Shown here piece by piece: positions 49,921-58,831 of a stretch of DNA of 64,000 bases (positions are counted from its first letter, which is position 1; each line of letters begins with the position of its first letter). The notes beneath the pieces were generated by a model that was given only the letters and a program-made list of their open reading frames with translations, searched no databases and had not been told where the DNA came from. Origin of the DNA: a bacterium (GTDB lineage Bacteria > Oederibacteriota > CAKKQC01); the NCBI GenBank assembly GCA_919901855.1, contig CAKKQC010000021.1, positions 124,001-188,000 of the forward strand. The letters are read 5' to 3'. A program made the translations under genes and the position numbers.

Positions 49921-51077
49921 AACGCAGGATCATGGCCCCGGGCCCGGTGGAAATACCGCCGGAAACCCTGATCGCCGCGGCGGCGCCCGGGCCCCACCAC
50001 CGTACCCGCGAGTTCCGCCTGGCGCTCCAGGAGGCGCTCGCGGGGCTCCGGCGTATTCTCGACACCACCGGCCCCGTCATGCCCCTGGCGACCTCGGGGA
50101 CGGGCGCGATGGAAGCCTGCGTCGTCAGCCTCTTCTCGCCGGGCGAGGAAGTGCTCGTCACCGTCTGCGGGAATTTCAGCCAGCGGTGGGCCGAGATCTG
50201 CGAGGCGTACGGGCTGCTCGTGCACCGGATCGAGTCGGCCTGGGGCGAGCCCGTGAACGTGAAGGAGCTGGAGACGAAGCTCAAGCGCCACGATACCTAC
50301 GCGGGCGTATTCACGATCCTGAGCGAGACGTCGACGGGGGTCGAGAACGACATCCAGGGCATCGGCGAGGCTGTTGCGCGGTCGCGCGCCATCCTGGTCG
50401 TCGACGGCGTGAGCGGCATCGGGGCCCTGCCGTTTCATATGGACGCATGGCACGTCGATGCCCTCGCAATCGGGTCGCAGAAGGCGCTCATGGTGCCCCC
50501 GGGGCTGGGCCTGGTCGCGCTCTCCGCGAAGGCGCGCGAGCGCCTCGCGGGGGCGAAGATCCCGCGGTACTACCTGTCGCTCCAGAAGGCGCTCAAGGCG
50601 CTCGAGGCCGAGGACCTGCCGGACACCCCGTTCACCCCGCCGGTGTCGCTGATCCTCCAGCTCAGGGAGTCGATCCGCGCGATCGAGCGCGAAGGGCTCG
50701 AGAAGGGGTGGGCGCGCCAGGCGAGGCTGGGGAACGCCGTGCGGGCGGCGGTCCAGGCGATGAACCTCAAGCTCCTGGTCGGCCCCGGGGCCAGCAACGT
50801 GTTGACCGCCGTCGATTGCGAGAAGGGGCCGGACGCCAAGGCCGTGGTCAAGCGCCTGCGCGACGACTGGGGAATCTCCATCGTGGGCGGCCAGGGCAAG
50901 CTGAAGGGCCGCATCTTCCGGATCGGGCACGTGGGCTACGTTGACGAAGTCGACGTGCTGGGAACTATCGCCGCCATCGAGATGGTGCTTCGGCGGCTCG
51001 GCTGGGCATGCACGCCCGGGGCCGGGGTCGCGGCGGCGGAAGCCGTATTTCTGGCCGGGGACGCCCCGCATGCCTGA
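49908..51077 (+). CDS. class V aminotransferase (alanine-glyoxylate/phosphoserine type)
   Basis: 389 residues. LKRRIMAPGPVEIPPETL, TSGTGAMEACVVSLF, VVDGVSGIGALPF and the PLP-Lys motif AIGSQKALMVPPGLGLVALS place it in the AGXT/PucG/SerC-like branch. Overlapping serA by 8 bases, it most likely works as phosphoserine transaminase (inference from context); alanine-glyoxylate transaminase is the alternative. ATG 49908 was chosen; GTG 49896 is possible. Confidence 0.88.
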   Translation: MATLKRRIMAPGPVEIPPETLIAAAAPGPHHRTREFRLALQEALAGLRRILDTTGPVMPLATSGTGAMEACVVSLFSPGEEVLVTVCGNFSQRWAEICEAYGLLVHRIESAWGEPVNVKELETKLKRHDTYAGVFTILSETSTGVENDIQGIGEAVARSRAILVVDGVSGIGALPFHMDAWHVDALAIGSQKALMVPPGLGLVALSAKARERLAGAKIPRYYLSLQKALKALEAEDLPDTPFTPPVSLILQLRESIRAIEREGLEKGWARQARLGNAVRAAVQAMNLKLLVGPGASNVLTAVDCEKGPDAKAVVKRLRDDWGISIVGGQGKLKGRIFRIGHVGYVDEVDVLGTIAAIEMVLRRLGWACTPGAGVAAAEAVFLAGDAPHA

Positions 51078-52701
51078 CCGCTCTCCGGCTCCCCGCGATA
51101 AGGCCGGTCGCACCCGGTTCCGCGTCCTCGTCACCGACCCCGTGGCCGAGGAGGGGCTCGAGATCCTGAGGCGCACTGCCGGATTCGAGGTGGACGTCCG
51201 GCTCAAGCTCGCGGGCCCGGAGCTCAAGAAGGCGCTGGCCGCCTCCGACGCCCTCGTCGTCCGCAGCGAAACCAAGGTCACGGCGGACGTCATGCCCGAC
51301 GGCGGCCGTCTCAAGGTCGTGGGGCGGGCCGGCGTGGGCGTGGACAACGTGGACGTGCCCGCCGCCACCCGGCGCGGGATCCTGGTCATGAACGCGCCGC
51401 AGGGCAACACGATCGCGGCGGCCGAGCACGCGCTCGCGCTCCTGATGGCCCTCATGCGGAACATCCCGGCGGCCCACGCGTCCCTGAAGTCGGGCGAGTG
51501 GAAGCGGTCGAAGTTCGTCGGCCACGAGCTCTACGGCAAGGTGCTCGGAGTGGTGGGGCTGGGCCGCATCGGCGGCGAGGTCGCGAAGCGGGCGAGGGCG
51601 TTCGGGATGTCCGTCCTCGGCAGCGATCCCCTGATCACGGTGGAGCGGGCCCGCGATCTCGGCGTCGAGCTCATCGACCTCAAGGCCCTGCTCAAGCGCG
51701 CCGACCTCATCAGCCTGCACGCCCCCAAGACGACGGAAACCCGGCACCTGATCGGAGCCGCCGAGCTCAAGCTCATGAAGCCGGGAGTGCGGATCGTGAA
51801 CTGCGCGCGGGGGGGGCTGATCGACGAGGCGGCACTGGCGGACGCGATCCAGCGCGGCCAGGTCGCGGGCGCCGCCCTCGACGTGTTCGAGACCGAGCCG
51901 CTGCCGGCGACGTCCCCCCTGCTGAAGCTGGACCAGGTCGTGGTCACGCCCCACCTGGGCGCGTCGACGGCGGAGGCCCAGGTCAACGTCTCGGTCGTGA
52001 TCGCCGAGCAGATCCGGGACTATCTGGTCTCCAAGATCGTCCGCAACGCGGTGAACGCGCCGGCCACCTCGCCGGAGGCGATGGGCGTCGTCGGGCCGTA
52101 CATCGCCCTGGCGGAGCGGATGGGACGTTTTCTGGTCCAGCTCACGTCCGGCGTGCCGAAGCGGATCATCGTCGAGTACCGGGGGGAGATCGCGGGCCGC
52201 AAGTTCGCGGGCGTCACGGCCGCGGCGGTTCAGGGCGTGCTCTCGGTGGCCCTCCAGGACCGGGTCAACGTCGTCAATGCCCTGCCGCTCGCCAAGGAGC
52301 GGGGGATCGCGGTCAACGAGGGGACGAACACGGAGCCGGGGGAGTTCAGCTCGCTCGTGCGCATCACGATCGCCACGGCGACCGAGACCAGGTACATGGA
52401 CGGGACCGTGATCGGCAAGGACGAGCCGCACGTGGTGGGGGTGGACGGGCTGCACCTGGACATCCTGCCGGAGGGCGTAATGATCACATTTCAGAACGAC
52501 GACCGCCCGGGCATCGTGGGCAAGGTCGGAACGATCCTAGGAACCCACCACATCAACATCGCTGGGCTCCACGTCTGCCGCCCGACGCCGGGCCAGCGGG
52601 CCTTCTCGATCTTCAACGTCGACAATCCCGTCTCGGATCAGGTCGCGCGGGAGCTGTCCCGGCTCGCGGAGCTTGCGAATCTCCGCGTGGTGACGGTCTA
52701 G
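51070..52701 (+). CDS. serA: D-3-phosphoglycerate dehydrogenase
   Basis: 543 residues, the long type. RFRVLVTDPVAEEGLEILR, GRAGVGVDNVDVPAAT, the NAD loop VVGLGRIGGEVAKRA, and the catalytic His in VVTPHLGASTAEAQ are intact. An intervening substrate-binding domain (about 320-460) precedes an ACT domain (about 465-543), the usual site of serine feedback. It starts serine synthesis from 3-phosphoglycerate. Confidence 0.97.
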   Translation: MPDRSPAPRDKAGRTRFRVLVTDPVAEEGLEILRRTAGFEVDVRLKLAGPELKKALAASDALVVRSETKVTADVMPDGGRLKVVGRAGVGVDNVDVPAATRRGILVMNAPQGNTIAAAEHALALLMALMRNIPAAHASLKSGEWKRSKFVGHELYGKVLGVVGLGRIGGEVAKRARAFGMSVLGSDPLITVERARDLGVELIDLKALLKRADLISLHAPKTTETRHLIGAAELKLMKPGVRIVNCARGGLIDEAALADAIQRGQVAGAALDVFETEPLPATSPLLKLDQVVVTPHLGASTAEAQVNVSVVIAEQIRDYLVSKIVRNAVNAPATSPEAMGVVGPYIALAERMGRFLVQLTSGVPKRIIVEYRGEIAGRKFAGVTAAAVQGVLSVALQDRVNVVNALPLAKERGIAVNEGTNTEPGEFSSLVRITIATATETRYMDGTVIGKDEPHVVGVDGLHLDILPEGVMITFQNDDRPGIVGKVGTILGTHHINIAGLHVCRPTPGQRAFSIFNVDNPVSDQVARELSRLAELANLRVVTV

Positions 52702-52703
52702 CC

Positions 52704-53978
52704 GTGCCGGCCACGCTCGTCGTCGGCGCCCAGTGGGGCGATGAGGGCAAGGGCAAGGTCATCGACGTCCTGACCGCGGAGGCCGACGTCGTAGTCCGCT
52801 ACCAGGGGGGCTCCAACGCCGGGCACACGGTCGTGGTCGGGGCGGAGACGTACGTCCTGCACCTGATCCCCTCCGGCATGCTCTACCCGGGCAAGATGAA
52901 CGTAATCGGCAACGGGGTCGTCGTGGACCCCGCCCGGCTCGTGGAGGAGATCGACACGTTCAAGGCCCGCGGGATCGACGTCGAGTCGAGGCTCCTGCTG
53001 AGCGACCTCGCGCACGTGACCCTGCCGTACCACAAGCGGCTGGACGAGGCGCGGGAGGCCAAGCGGGGCTCGGACAAGATCGGGACCACCCACCAGGGCA
53101 TCGGCCCGACGTACTCGGACAAGTACGGGCGCGTCGGGATCAAGGTGGGCGACCTGGCCGACGAGGCGGATTTCACGGAGAAGGTGCGGCGGAACCTCGA
53201 GGAGAAGAACGCCTTCTTCCGCGAGTACTACCACGCCCCGGAGATGTCCATGGAGGAGGTCCTCGGTCCCTACCGGGCCTACTGGCCCCGGCTCAAGGGG
53301 CTCGTCCGAAACACGATTCCGTACCTGCGCGACGAGCTCAAGGCGGGGAAGAGGATCCTGCTGGAGGGGGCCCAGGGCACGCTCCTGGACGTCGATTTCG
53401 GGACCTACCCCTACGTGTCCGCTTCGCACCCGACCGCCGGGGGCTCTTCGGCGGGGTCGGGCATTCCGCCCCGGGCCATCGTCCGGGTGGTCGGGGTCGT
53501 CAAGGCTTACACGACGCGGGTGGGCGCGGGGCCCCTGCCCACGGAGCTGCCGGCCGAGGAGCAGGAGCGCCTGCGGATGGTCGGGCGCGAATACGGGGCG
53601 ACGACGGGCCGGGCGCGTCGTTGCGGCTGGTTCGATGCCGTGGTGGTGCGCCGCGCCGTGGACGTGAACGGGTTGACCGAGGTGGCGGTGACGAAGCTCG
53701 ACATCCTGGACCATCTCGACGAGGTGCCCGTCTGCGTCGCGTACCGGTACCGGGGTCAGGAACTGACCGAGTTTCCGACCCGGACCGAGGTCGTGGCGGA
53801 GTGCGAGCCCGTCTACCGGATGCTCCCGGGCTGGAAATCCCCGACAAGCGGGATCCGGCGCTGGGCGGACCTGCCCGCCAACGCGAAGGGGTACATCGAG
53901 ACCCTGCAGTCGCTCATGGGGGTTACGGTCTCGATCGTGTCGATCGGCCCCCGCCGCGACGAAATCATTCGCGTGTGA
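52704..53978 (+). CDS. purA: adenylosuccinate synthetase
   Basis: 424 residues from a GTG 2 bases after the serA stop. VVGAQWGDEGKGKVIDVL is the GTP/IMP loop, YQGGSNAGHTVV the catalytic His, KIGTTHQGIGPTYSDK the substrate loop. It joins IMP and aspartate toward AMP. Last gene of its run; a terminator follows. Confidence 0.98.
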   Translation: MPATLVVGAQWGDEGKGKVIDVLTAEADVVVRYQGGSNAGHTVVVGAETYVLHLIPSGMLYPGKMNVIGNGVVVDPARLVEEIDTFKARGIDVESRLLLSDLAHVTLPYHKRLDEAREAKRGSDKIGTTHQGIGPTYSDKYGRVGIKVGDLADEADFTEKVRRNLEEKNAFFREYYHAPEMSMEEVLGPYRAYWPRLKGLVRNTIPYLRDELKAGKRILLEGAQGTLLDVDFGTYPYVSASHPTAGGSSAGSGIPPRAIVRVVGVVKAYTTRVGAGPLPTELPAEEQERLRMVGREYGATTGRARRCGWFDAVVVRRAVDVNGLTEVAVTKLDILDHLDEVPVCVAYRYRGQELTEFPTRTEVVAECEPVYRMLPGWKSPTSGIRRWADLPANAKGYIETLQSLMGVTVSIVSIGPRRDEIIRV

Positions 53979-54081
53979 CGGGAAGCACAACTCCGGCCTC
54001 CGTAAACCCTTCAACACGCGCGTGGGCGGCGCATGTGATCGCTGTCACCGAAAGCCCCTGGTTATCGCGCGCAAGCTTGAG

Positions 54082-54106
54082 CCGTCGTCCGGAATACGGA
54101 CGGCGG
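54082..54106 (+). terminator. terminator after purA
   Basis: Ten-base arms CCGTCGTCCG and CGGACGGCGG (one G-U pair) around loop GAATA, followed by TTTG. The tail overlaps the -35 of the next promoter. Confidence 0.6.
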
Positions 54107-54107
54107 T

Positions 54108-54136
54108 TTGAGTGCCCGGGGTAAATCCTGTAGCAT
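54108..54136 (+). promoter_or_regulatory. promoter of the second envelope module
   Basis: TTGAGT (54108-54113), 17 bases, TAGCAT (54131-54136). A leader of about 25 bases follows with AAGGAGG before the lipoprotein ATG, so this transcript is not leaderless. Confidence 0.6.
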
Positions 54137-54167
54137 CTAGACCGGAGCTTCCACCAAGGAGGAACAG

Positions 54168-54617
54168 ATGAAATATGCAGCGTATCTGGCATCAGCCATG
54201 ATGCTTACGGCCACGATGGCCGGTTGCGGCCCCAAGTCGGTCGCGCTCAACAACGGCGAACTGCGCTCGACCATCGACGCGCCCACGCAGAGCGGGGACT
54301 TCATCGAGGCGATGGGGATCGGCGCGGCCGACCCGGCGCTTCCGACGGCTACCCAGCGCAAGGCCACGTCCCGGAACGCGGCAATCGTGGATGCCCAGTA
54401 CCAGCTTGTCGCGAAACTCAAGGGCGTCACGATCGAGGGCGGCATCACGATCGAGAAGGCCATGGAAACGAGCTCGAAGATCACGGCGTCCGTCAACAAC
54501 ATGGTCAAGGGCGCCGAGGTGACCAAGATCGAGTGGACGAACGACGACGGGTGCGTCGTCACGGTCCGCATCAACAAGAAGGCCGTGGAGCAGGAGCTGG
54601 GGGTTCGCCTGAAGTGA
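54168..54617 (+). CDS. LPP20-like outer-membrane lipoprotein
   Basis: 149 residues. The lipobox LTATMAGC (Cys20) ends the signal peptide. DFIEAMGIGAADPALPTATQRKATSRNAA and a following amphipathic region resemble the LPP20/FlgT-N family of small envelope lipoproteins. AAGGAGGAACAG precedes the ATG. It opens the module and its stop (TGA) overlaps the next ATG by one base. Confidence 0.7.
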   Translation: MKYAAYLASAMMLTATMAGCGPKSVALNNGELRSTIDAPTQSGDFIEAMGIGAADPALPTATQRKATSRNAAIVDAQYQLVAKLKGVTIEGGITIEKAMETSSKITASVNNMVKGAEVTKIEWTNDDGCVVTVRINKKAVEQELGVRLK

Positions 54618-55810
54618 TGAAGCTCCGCGTGGCGGCGCTTGCCGCCGCGACCGTATCCGTGTTCCTCCTGGCGGGCTGCGGAGGGGCGCCTGCGCGCCCC
54701 TCCCAGACCGCGGAGGCACCGGGGGAAGATGTCGTTACCGTCGAGGCGGAAGGCTCGGCGAACGTCATTCCCGGCAACAAGCTGAACACCCACGACCAGG
54801 CCCTCGCGATGGCCCAGCGCAACGCGGTCGAGAAGGCCGTGGGGGTGCTGGTCACCGGCCAGATGGTCGTGTCCCAGGCCAGGCTCATCGAGGACCAGGT
54901 TTTCGCCAAGTCCGCGGGGTACCTCAAGGCGTGGGACATCGTGTCGGAGGCGGAGACGGACGGGCTTTATACCGTCAAGATCCGCGCGAAGGTCAAGTTC
55001 GGGGACGTTCGGAAGGACCTGGACGGGCTGGGGTTGCTGATCAGGACGAAGAAGGTCGGGAACCCGCGGGTCATGGTCCTGATTGACGAGACTGTGGATG
55101 GAAACAAGTCGGAGAGCCGGACGGTGGAGACGGGGCTCGTGAAGGCCCTCCTGGACGCAGGCTACAAGGTAGTGGACCTCGAGCAACTCGCCGAGATCCG
55201 GTCGCAGGAGCAGGCGGTCCGGGCGATCGGCGGGGACGCGGCGGCGGCGGCGGACCTGGGAAAGCGGTTTGGCGCCGAAATCGCGCTGGTGGGGACCGTG
55301 AAGACCGCCAAGCTGACCGGCGCGGACGAGGCGGCGATGGCCGGGATGCTGACCTACCGCGGCCGGCTGAACCTCAAGGCGGTCAAGACGTCGTCGGGGC
55401 AGGTGGTGCTGGCGGATTCCCGCGAAGGGTCCGGCATGGACCTCCTGGCCGAGAGCGCCTCGATCCGGTGCCTGGCGAATCTGGCCGAGGCGTCGGGGAC
55501 GGAGATGGCGCAGAAGCTGGCGCCCGCGCTCTGGGAAGGCGCCGAGGTCCAGCTCGCGCTTTCCGGGATCAGGGATTTCGCCATGTTGCAGACGATCGTG
55601 GCCGCCCTGAAGGCGGCTGACGGGGTCCGGAACGTGACGGTCCGGAGTTTTGCGGCCGGGGCGGCGGTGTATGACATCGACCTGGCCGGGGGCAACGCGC
55701 AGACGCTGGCGGCCCAGCTCGAGGGCAGGCGGAAGCCGCCGATGGACATCAAAGAGGTGGCCGCGTACCGCATCGAAGCGGTGCTGACGGCGGAAGGGAC
55801 GCAACCGTGA
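54617..55810 (+). CDS. exported lipoprotein with FlgT/CsgG-like domains
   Basis: 397 residues, lipobox FLLAGC (Cys near 22). Residues about 50-140 (ALAMAQRNAVEKAVGVLV) resemble FlgT-N/LPP20. Residues about 145-270, with GNPRVMVLIDETVDGNKSE, ALLDAGYKVVDLEQLAEI and FGAEIALVGTVKTAKL, resemble the FlgT/CsgG-type periplasmic fold. The C-terminal 100 residues repeat the pattern seen at the end of the 55807 protein. Its role is unknown; it is predicted periplasmic and outer-membrane anchored. It is coupled to both neighbours by overlaps. Confidence 0.65.
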   Translation: MKLRVAALAAATVSVFLLAGCGGAPARPSQTAEAPGEDVVTVEAEGSANVIPGNKLNTHDQALAMAQRNAVEKAVGVLVTGQMVVSQARLIEDQVFAKSAGYLKAWDIVSEAETDGLYTVKIRAKVKFGDVRKDLDGLGLLIRTKKVGNPRVMVLIDETVDGNKSESRTVETGLVKALLDAGYKVVDLEQLAEIRSQEQAVRAIGGDAAAAADLGKRFGAEIALVGTVKTAKLTGADEAAMAGMLTYRGRLNLKAVKTSSGQVVLADSREGSGMDLLAESASIRCLANLAEASGTEMAQKLAPALWEGAEVQLALSGIRDFAMLQTIVAALKAADGVRNVTVRSFAAGAAVYDIDLAGGNAQTLAAQLEGRRKPPMDIKEVAAYRIEAVLTAEGTQP

Positions 55811-57354
55811 GCAAGGCAATGATCGTGGGCGGATGGACGAGGATGGCGGCCGTGGTGGCCCGGCGGGTCGGCCTGGGGGGCCTCGTGCTGTGCGCGATGA
55901 TGGCGGCCGGAATGGCCGGGAGCGCGGACAGCTACAAGGCCACGGTGACCTTCCTGAAAGGGATGGCCCGGCACCAGGGCAAGGGCGGCGCGATCGCGAA
56001 CGTGACGCTGGGGCAGGCCCTGCTCGAAGGCGAGACGATCCTGACCCTCCAGAACACGAAGTGCGAGCTCAAGCTCGAGAACGGGACGGTCATCCGGCTC
56101 GGACCCTCGACCAAGTTCACGCTGGCGACGCTGCAACGTACGCCCATGGGCGGGGTCAAGGGCGTCTTCAAGGTCGTGTCCGGCCGCCTCTGGTTCACGG
56201 TCGCGAAGCTCACGGGCGATTCCGAGATGACCACGCAGACGCCCAGCGTCGTCGCGGCCGTGAAGGGGACCGTCTACCGCGTGGATGCGGCCGCGGACGG
56301 CAAGACCGACCTGGCCGTCTACGACGGCGTGGTCGCGGCGAGCCAGCCGGGGCAGGCGCCCGTCGACGTGCACCCGATGGAGCAGCTCGCGGCGATGCCG
56401 AACTCGGCGTTCGAGCGCGGCACGGTCGACGAATCCCAGGACGACAAGGACGACTGGATCAAGTGGAACAAGAACCGCGACAAGCTCCGGGTCATGATCA
56501 TCATCCCCGAGAAGCACGGGGAAGAGCGCGTGAGCTCGTCCGTGTCCGAGAACGCGGCGATGAAGCGGTTCCTGAACAACTACCTGTTCAAGCTCGTGGA
56601 GAAGGACCAGGCCGACAAGATCCGGGACGGCGAGAAGCTGAAGGCGGCCCTCAAGGGCGATACCGCCGCCGCTGCGGCGGCCGGGCTCGAGGTCGCGGCG
56701 GACCTGATCATCGTGGGCGAGGCGCGGGCGAGCTACTTCAAGAGCCCCGTCCTCGGCGGGCTCATCTCCGCCACGGCGAACCTGACCGGGCGCGCGGTGC
56801 GCGCCGACACGGCGGAAGTGATCGCGGCCCTGCCGGGGCTCTCGACCCGGGCCGTGGACATCACGGACGAGTCGGCGGCGTCGAAGGCGCTCATGGCCGC
56901 GGGCGAGAAGATGGCGAGCGAGTTCATCGACTCGATCATCGCGGGCTGGAAGCGCGACGCCCGGAAGGGCACGGGCCTCAACGTGATCGTCGACGGCGTC
57001 GACTACAAGAAGCTCAAGATCCTGACGAACGTGCTCGCCGGGATCGAGGGCGTCCGGGACGTGCAGTCCCTGTACCTCGTCGGCCGCCGGTCGCTCCTGA
57101 GCATCACGTTCGCGGGCGATTCGACGGGGCTCGCGGACCGCATCGAGGCCGCGAACTTCGCGCCGCTCAAGGTCGGCGTCGTCGGGCTCTCGGCCTACAA
57201 GCTCGAGCTCGAGGTGACCGGCGGAGGGGCCATGGCGCCCGCGCCGGCGCCGGCGGCTGCCTCCCCAAAAGCCGAAGCCGGCGCTGAGGAGTCGGCCCCG
57301 GAGGGAGCCGCTCCCCAGGCGCCGGTGACTCCGGCCGCGACCCCGGCGCAGTAA
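55807..57354 (+). CDS. exported FecR-domain protein fused to FlgT-like domains
   Basis: 515 residues from a GTG overlapping the previous stop as GTGA. A signal segment (about 15-42) precedes a FecR domain (about 60-200: LGQALLEGETILTLQNTKC, RLGPSTKFTLATL, SVVAAVKGTVYRVDAA). Residues about 230-470 resemble the FlgT/CsgG-like region of the preceding gene, and the last 40 residues are Ala/Pro-rich. It combines the FecR scaffold of the 10006 gene with the partner domain of 54617. Role unknown; likely periplasmic. Confidence 0.65.
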   Translation: MSKAMIVGGWTRMAAVVARRVGLGGLVLCAMMAAGMAGSADSYKATVTFLKGMARHQGKGGAIANVTLGQALLEGETILTLQNTKCELKLENGTVIRLGPSTKFTLATLQRTPMGGVKGVFKVVSGRLWFTVAKLTGDSEMTTQTPSVVAAVKGTVYRVDAAADGKTDLAVYDGVVAASQPGQAPVDVHPMEQLAAMPNSAFERGTVDESQDDKDDWIKWNKNRDKLRVMIIIPEKHGEERVSSSVSENAAMKRFLNNYLFKLVEKDQADKIRDGEKLKAALKGDTAAAAAAGLEVAADLIIVGEARASYFKSPVLGGLISATANLTGRAVRADTAEVIAALPGLSTRAVDITDESAASKALMAAGEKMASEFIDSIIAGWKRDARKGTGLNVIVDGVDYKKLKILTNVLAGIEGVRDVQSLYLVGRRSLLSITFAGDSTGLADRIEAANFAPLKVGVVGLSAYKLELEVTGGGAMAPAPAPAAASPKAEAGAEESAPEGAAPQAPVTPAATPAQ

Positions 57355-57363
57355 GATTTCGCG

Positions 57364-57369
57364 TATGAT
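57364..57369 (+). promoter_or_regulatory. -10 box of the exported propeller gene
   Basis: TATGAT, 7 bases before the ATG at 57377. It supports that start over the ATG at 57365 and suggests an internal promoter within the second envelope module. Confidence 0.5.
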
Positions 57370-57376
57370 GTATCGC

Positions 57377-58831
57377 ATGCGAACGATCGTCCTCCTGTGT
57401 TCCTTGATCGCTGCTTCGTGGGCCGCGGCCATGCCGCAGCCTTCCGGGTCGGCGGGGGCGTATGCGTACCCGACCCCACCCAGCTTCGGGAAATGCGTCG
57501 CGAGCTACACTGACGGGAGTTTCTTCGTGGCGGGATCGGTCGGGGGATGCGGCGGCAGCGACTTCTTCGTTCAGCGCCACGATGTGCCGCTGACCCAGAC
57601 GCGGTGGTCCAACGTGTATGACGCCACCTGCATGGACAACGTGCCCCGGGGAGCCGCGACCTTCGGCGACATCGCCTACGTGGCCGGCGGGGTGACGGGG
57701 GGGCAGTATCTCGCCCGGATCGGCGCGGACGGGTCGCGGGTCTGGACGGTCGTTCCCAACATGACATACGTATGCGACGTGGCGGTGGCTTCCGATGACG
57801 GCTCGATCTGGGTGGTGGGGTACGACAGCGGTCCGCCGATGTCGGCCGTGGTCATCCAGTACCGGGACAACGGGTCGGGGGTGACCCAGCTCGGGCGCAA
57901 CGCCTACCGCTTCCAGGATTCCTACGATACGCAGGCCTTCGCGGTGGCCGTTGCCGCGGATGCCGCGTACATCGGCGGGGCGGTATTGGCCGCCTCGATC
58001 CCGAGTCCCTGGGTCATGGCCGTCAACCGGACCGGCGGTGTAGTTCGTTTCTCCCAGCGGACCACGGATACCGTGAGCCGGTCCTGGATCGCCCGGCTGG
58101 TGGCGGGACAGGGGCGGGTGTTCGGATTGCACCTGCGCGACAACGGCAGCGGCCTGCCCCTCTCCGGCCGGGTGGCCGCGATCGACACCTCGAACGGCAC
58201 GTACTCCGAGAGCGCGGACGTGTTCAACGGGATGGGGATGACGACCTTCAGCGACTTTCCCTGCGGGATCGCGATGCATCCGACTCTCCCGATCCTGATT
58301 ACGGGAGGCGTCGGCACGATCCGCGTCCATAACTTCGGACTCGAGGGGCTCTGGAGCGTCGGGGACGTCAGCGCGGGCGGGACTGGCCCCGTTGTCGGCG
58401 GGGTCGCGATCAGCAACCGGCTGGACTACACCGTCGCGGTCGCCTACACCACCGGGTTCGCGGCGACCGAGATCGCCCATCTGGACGGGTACGCGTTCAC
58501 GCAGGACCTGACCCAGGTGGCCGGCACGAGCAACCTCGTCGCCGCCCCCAACCTCATGGACCTGGCGGAGGCCGGCTCGTTCATCCGGTTCATCGTGAAG
58601 CCGCTCAAGGCGACGAAAGAGACCAAGATCGAGGTCTTCGACCGCGCGGGTAACCTGTTCTGGTCCAAGGTCGTGGCCCTCGAGGGGGCGGGCAACACGG
58701 AATACGTGTGGGACGGTTTCTCAGTGGCCAAGCGCCGGATCGGGCCGGGCGGTTACGTCGCCATCCTGACGGGAAGCGGGTCGAACAGCTCCGACCGCGC
58801 GCCGTTCGTCGTGACGGGGAAGTCCAAGTGA
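57377..58831 (+). CDS. exported beta-propeller-like protein with FlgD-like C-terminal domain
   Basis: 484 residues with a signal peptide (MRTIVLLCSLIAASWAAA). Residues about 30-390 repeat short beta strands with AVASDDGSIWVVGYDS-type units, like delta-60/propeller proteins. The C-terminal 95 residues (PNLMDLAEAGSFIRF, KIEVFDRAGNLFWSK, GPGGYVAILTG) are an FlgD-Ig-like domain, comparable to the tail of the 2637 protein. Its stop overlaps the PorV-CsgG-like gene as GTGA, repeating the cargo-barrel pairing of the first module. Confidence 0.65.
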   Translation: MRTIVLLCSLIAASWAAAMPQPSGSAGAYAYPTPPSFGKCVASYTDGSFFVAGSVGGCGGSDFFVQRHDVPLTQTRWSNVYDATCMDNVPRGAATFGDIAYVAGGVTGGQYLARIGADGSRVWTVVPNMTYVCDVAVASDDGSIWVVGYDSGPPMSAVVIQYRDNGSGVTQLGRNAYRFQDSYDTQAFAVAVAADAAYIGGAVLAASIPSPWVMAVNRTGGVVRFSQRTTDTVSRSWIARLVAGQGRVFGLHLRDNGSGLPLSGRVAAIDTSNGTYSESADVFNGMGMTTFSDFPCGIAMHPTLPILITGGVGTIRVHNFGLEGLWSVGDVSAGGTGPVVGGVAISNRLDYTVAVAYTTGFAATEIAHLDGYAFTQDLTQVAGTSNLVAAPNLMDLAEAGSFIRFIVKPLKATKETKIEVFDRAGNLFWSKVVALEGAGNTEYVWDGFSVAKRRIGPGGYVAILTGSGSNSSDRAPFVVTGKSK

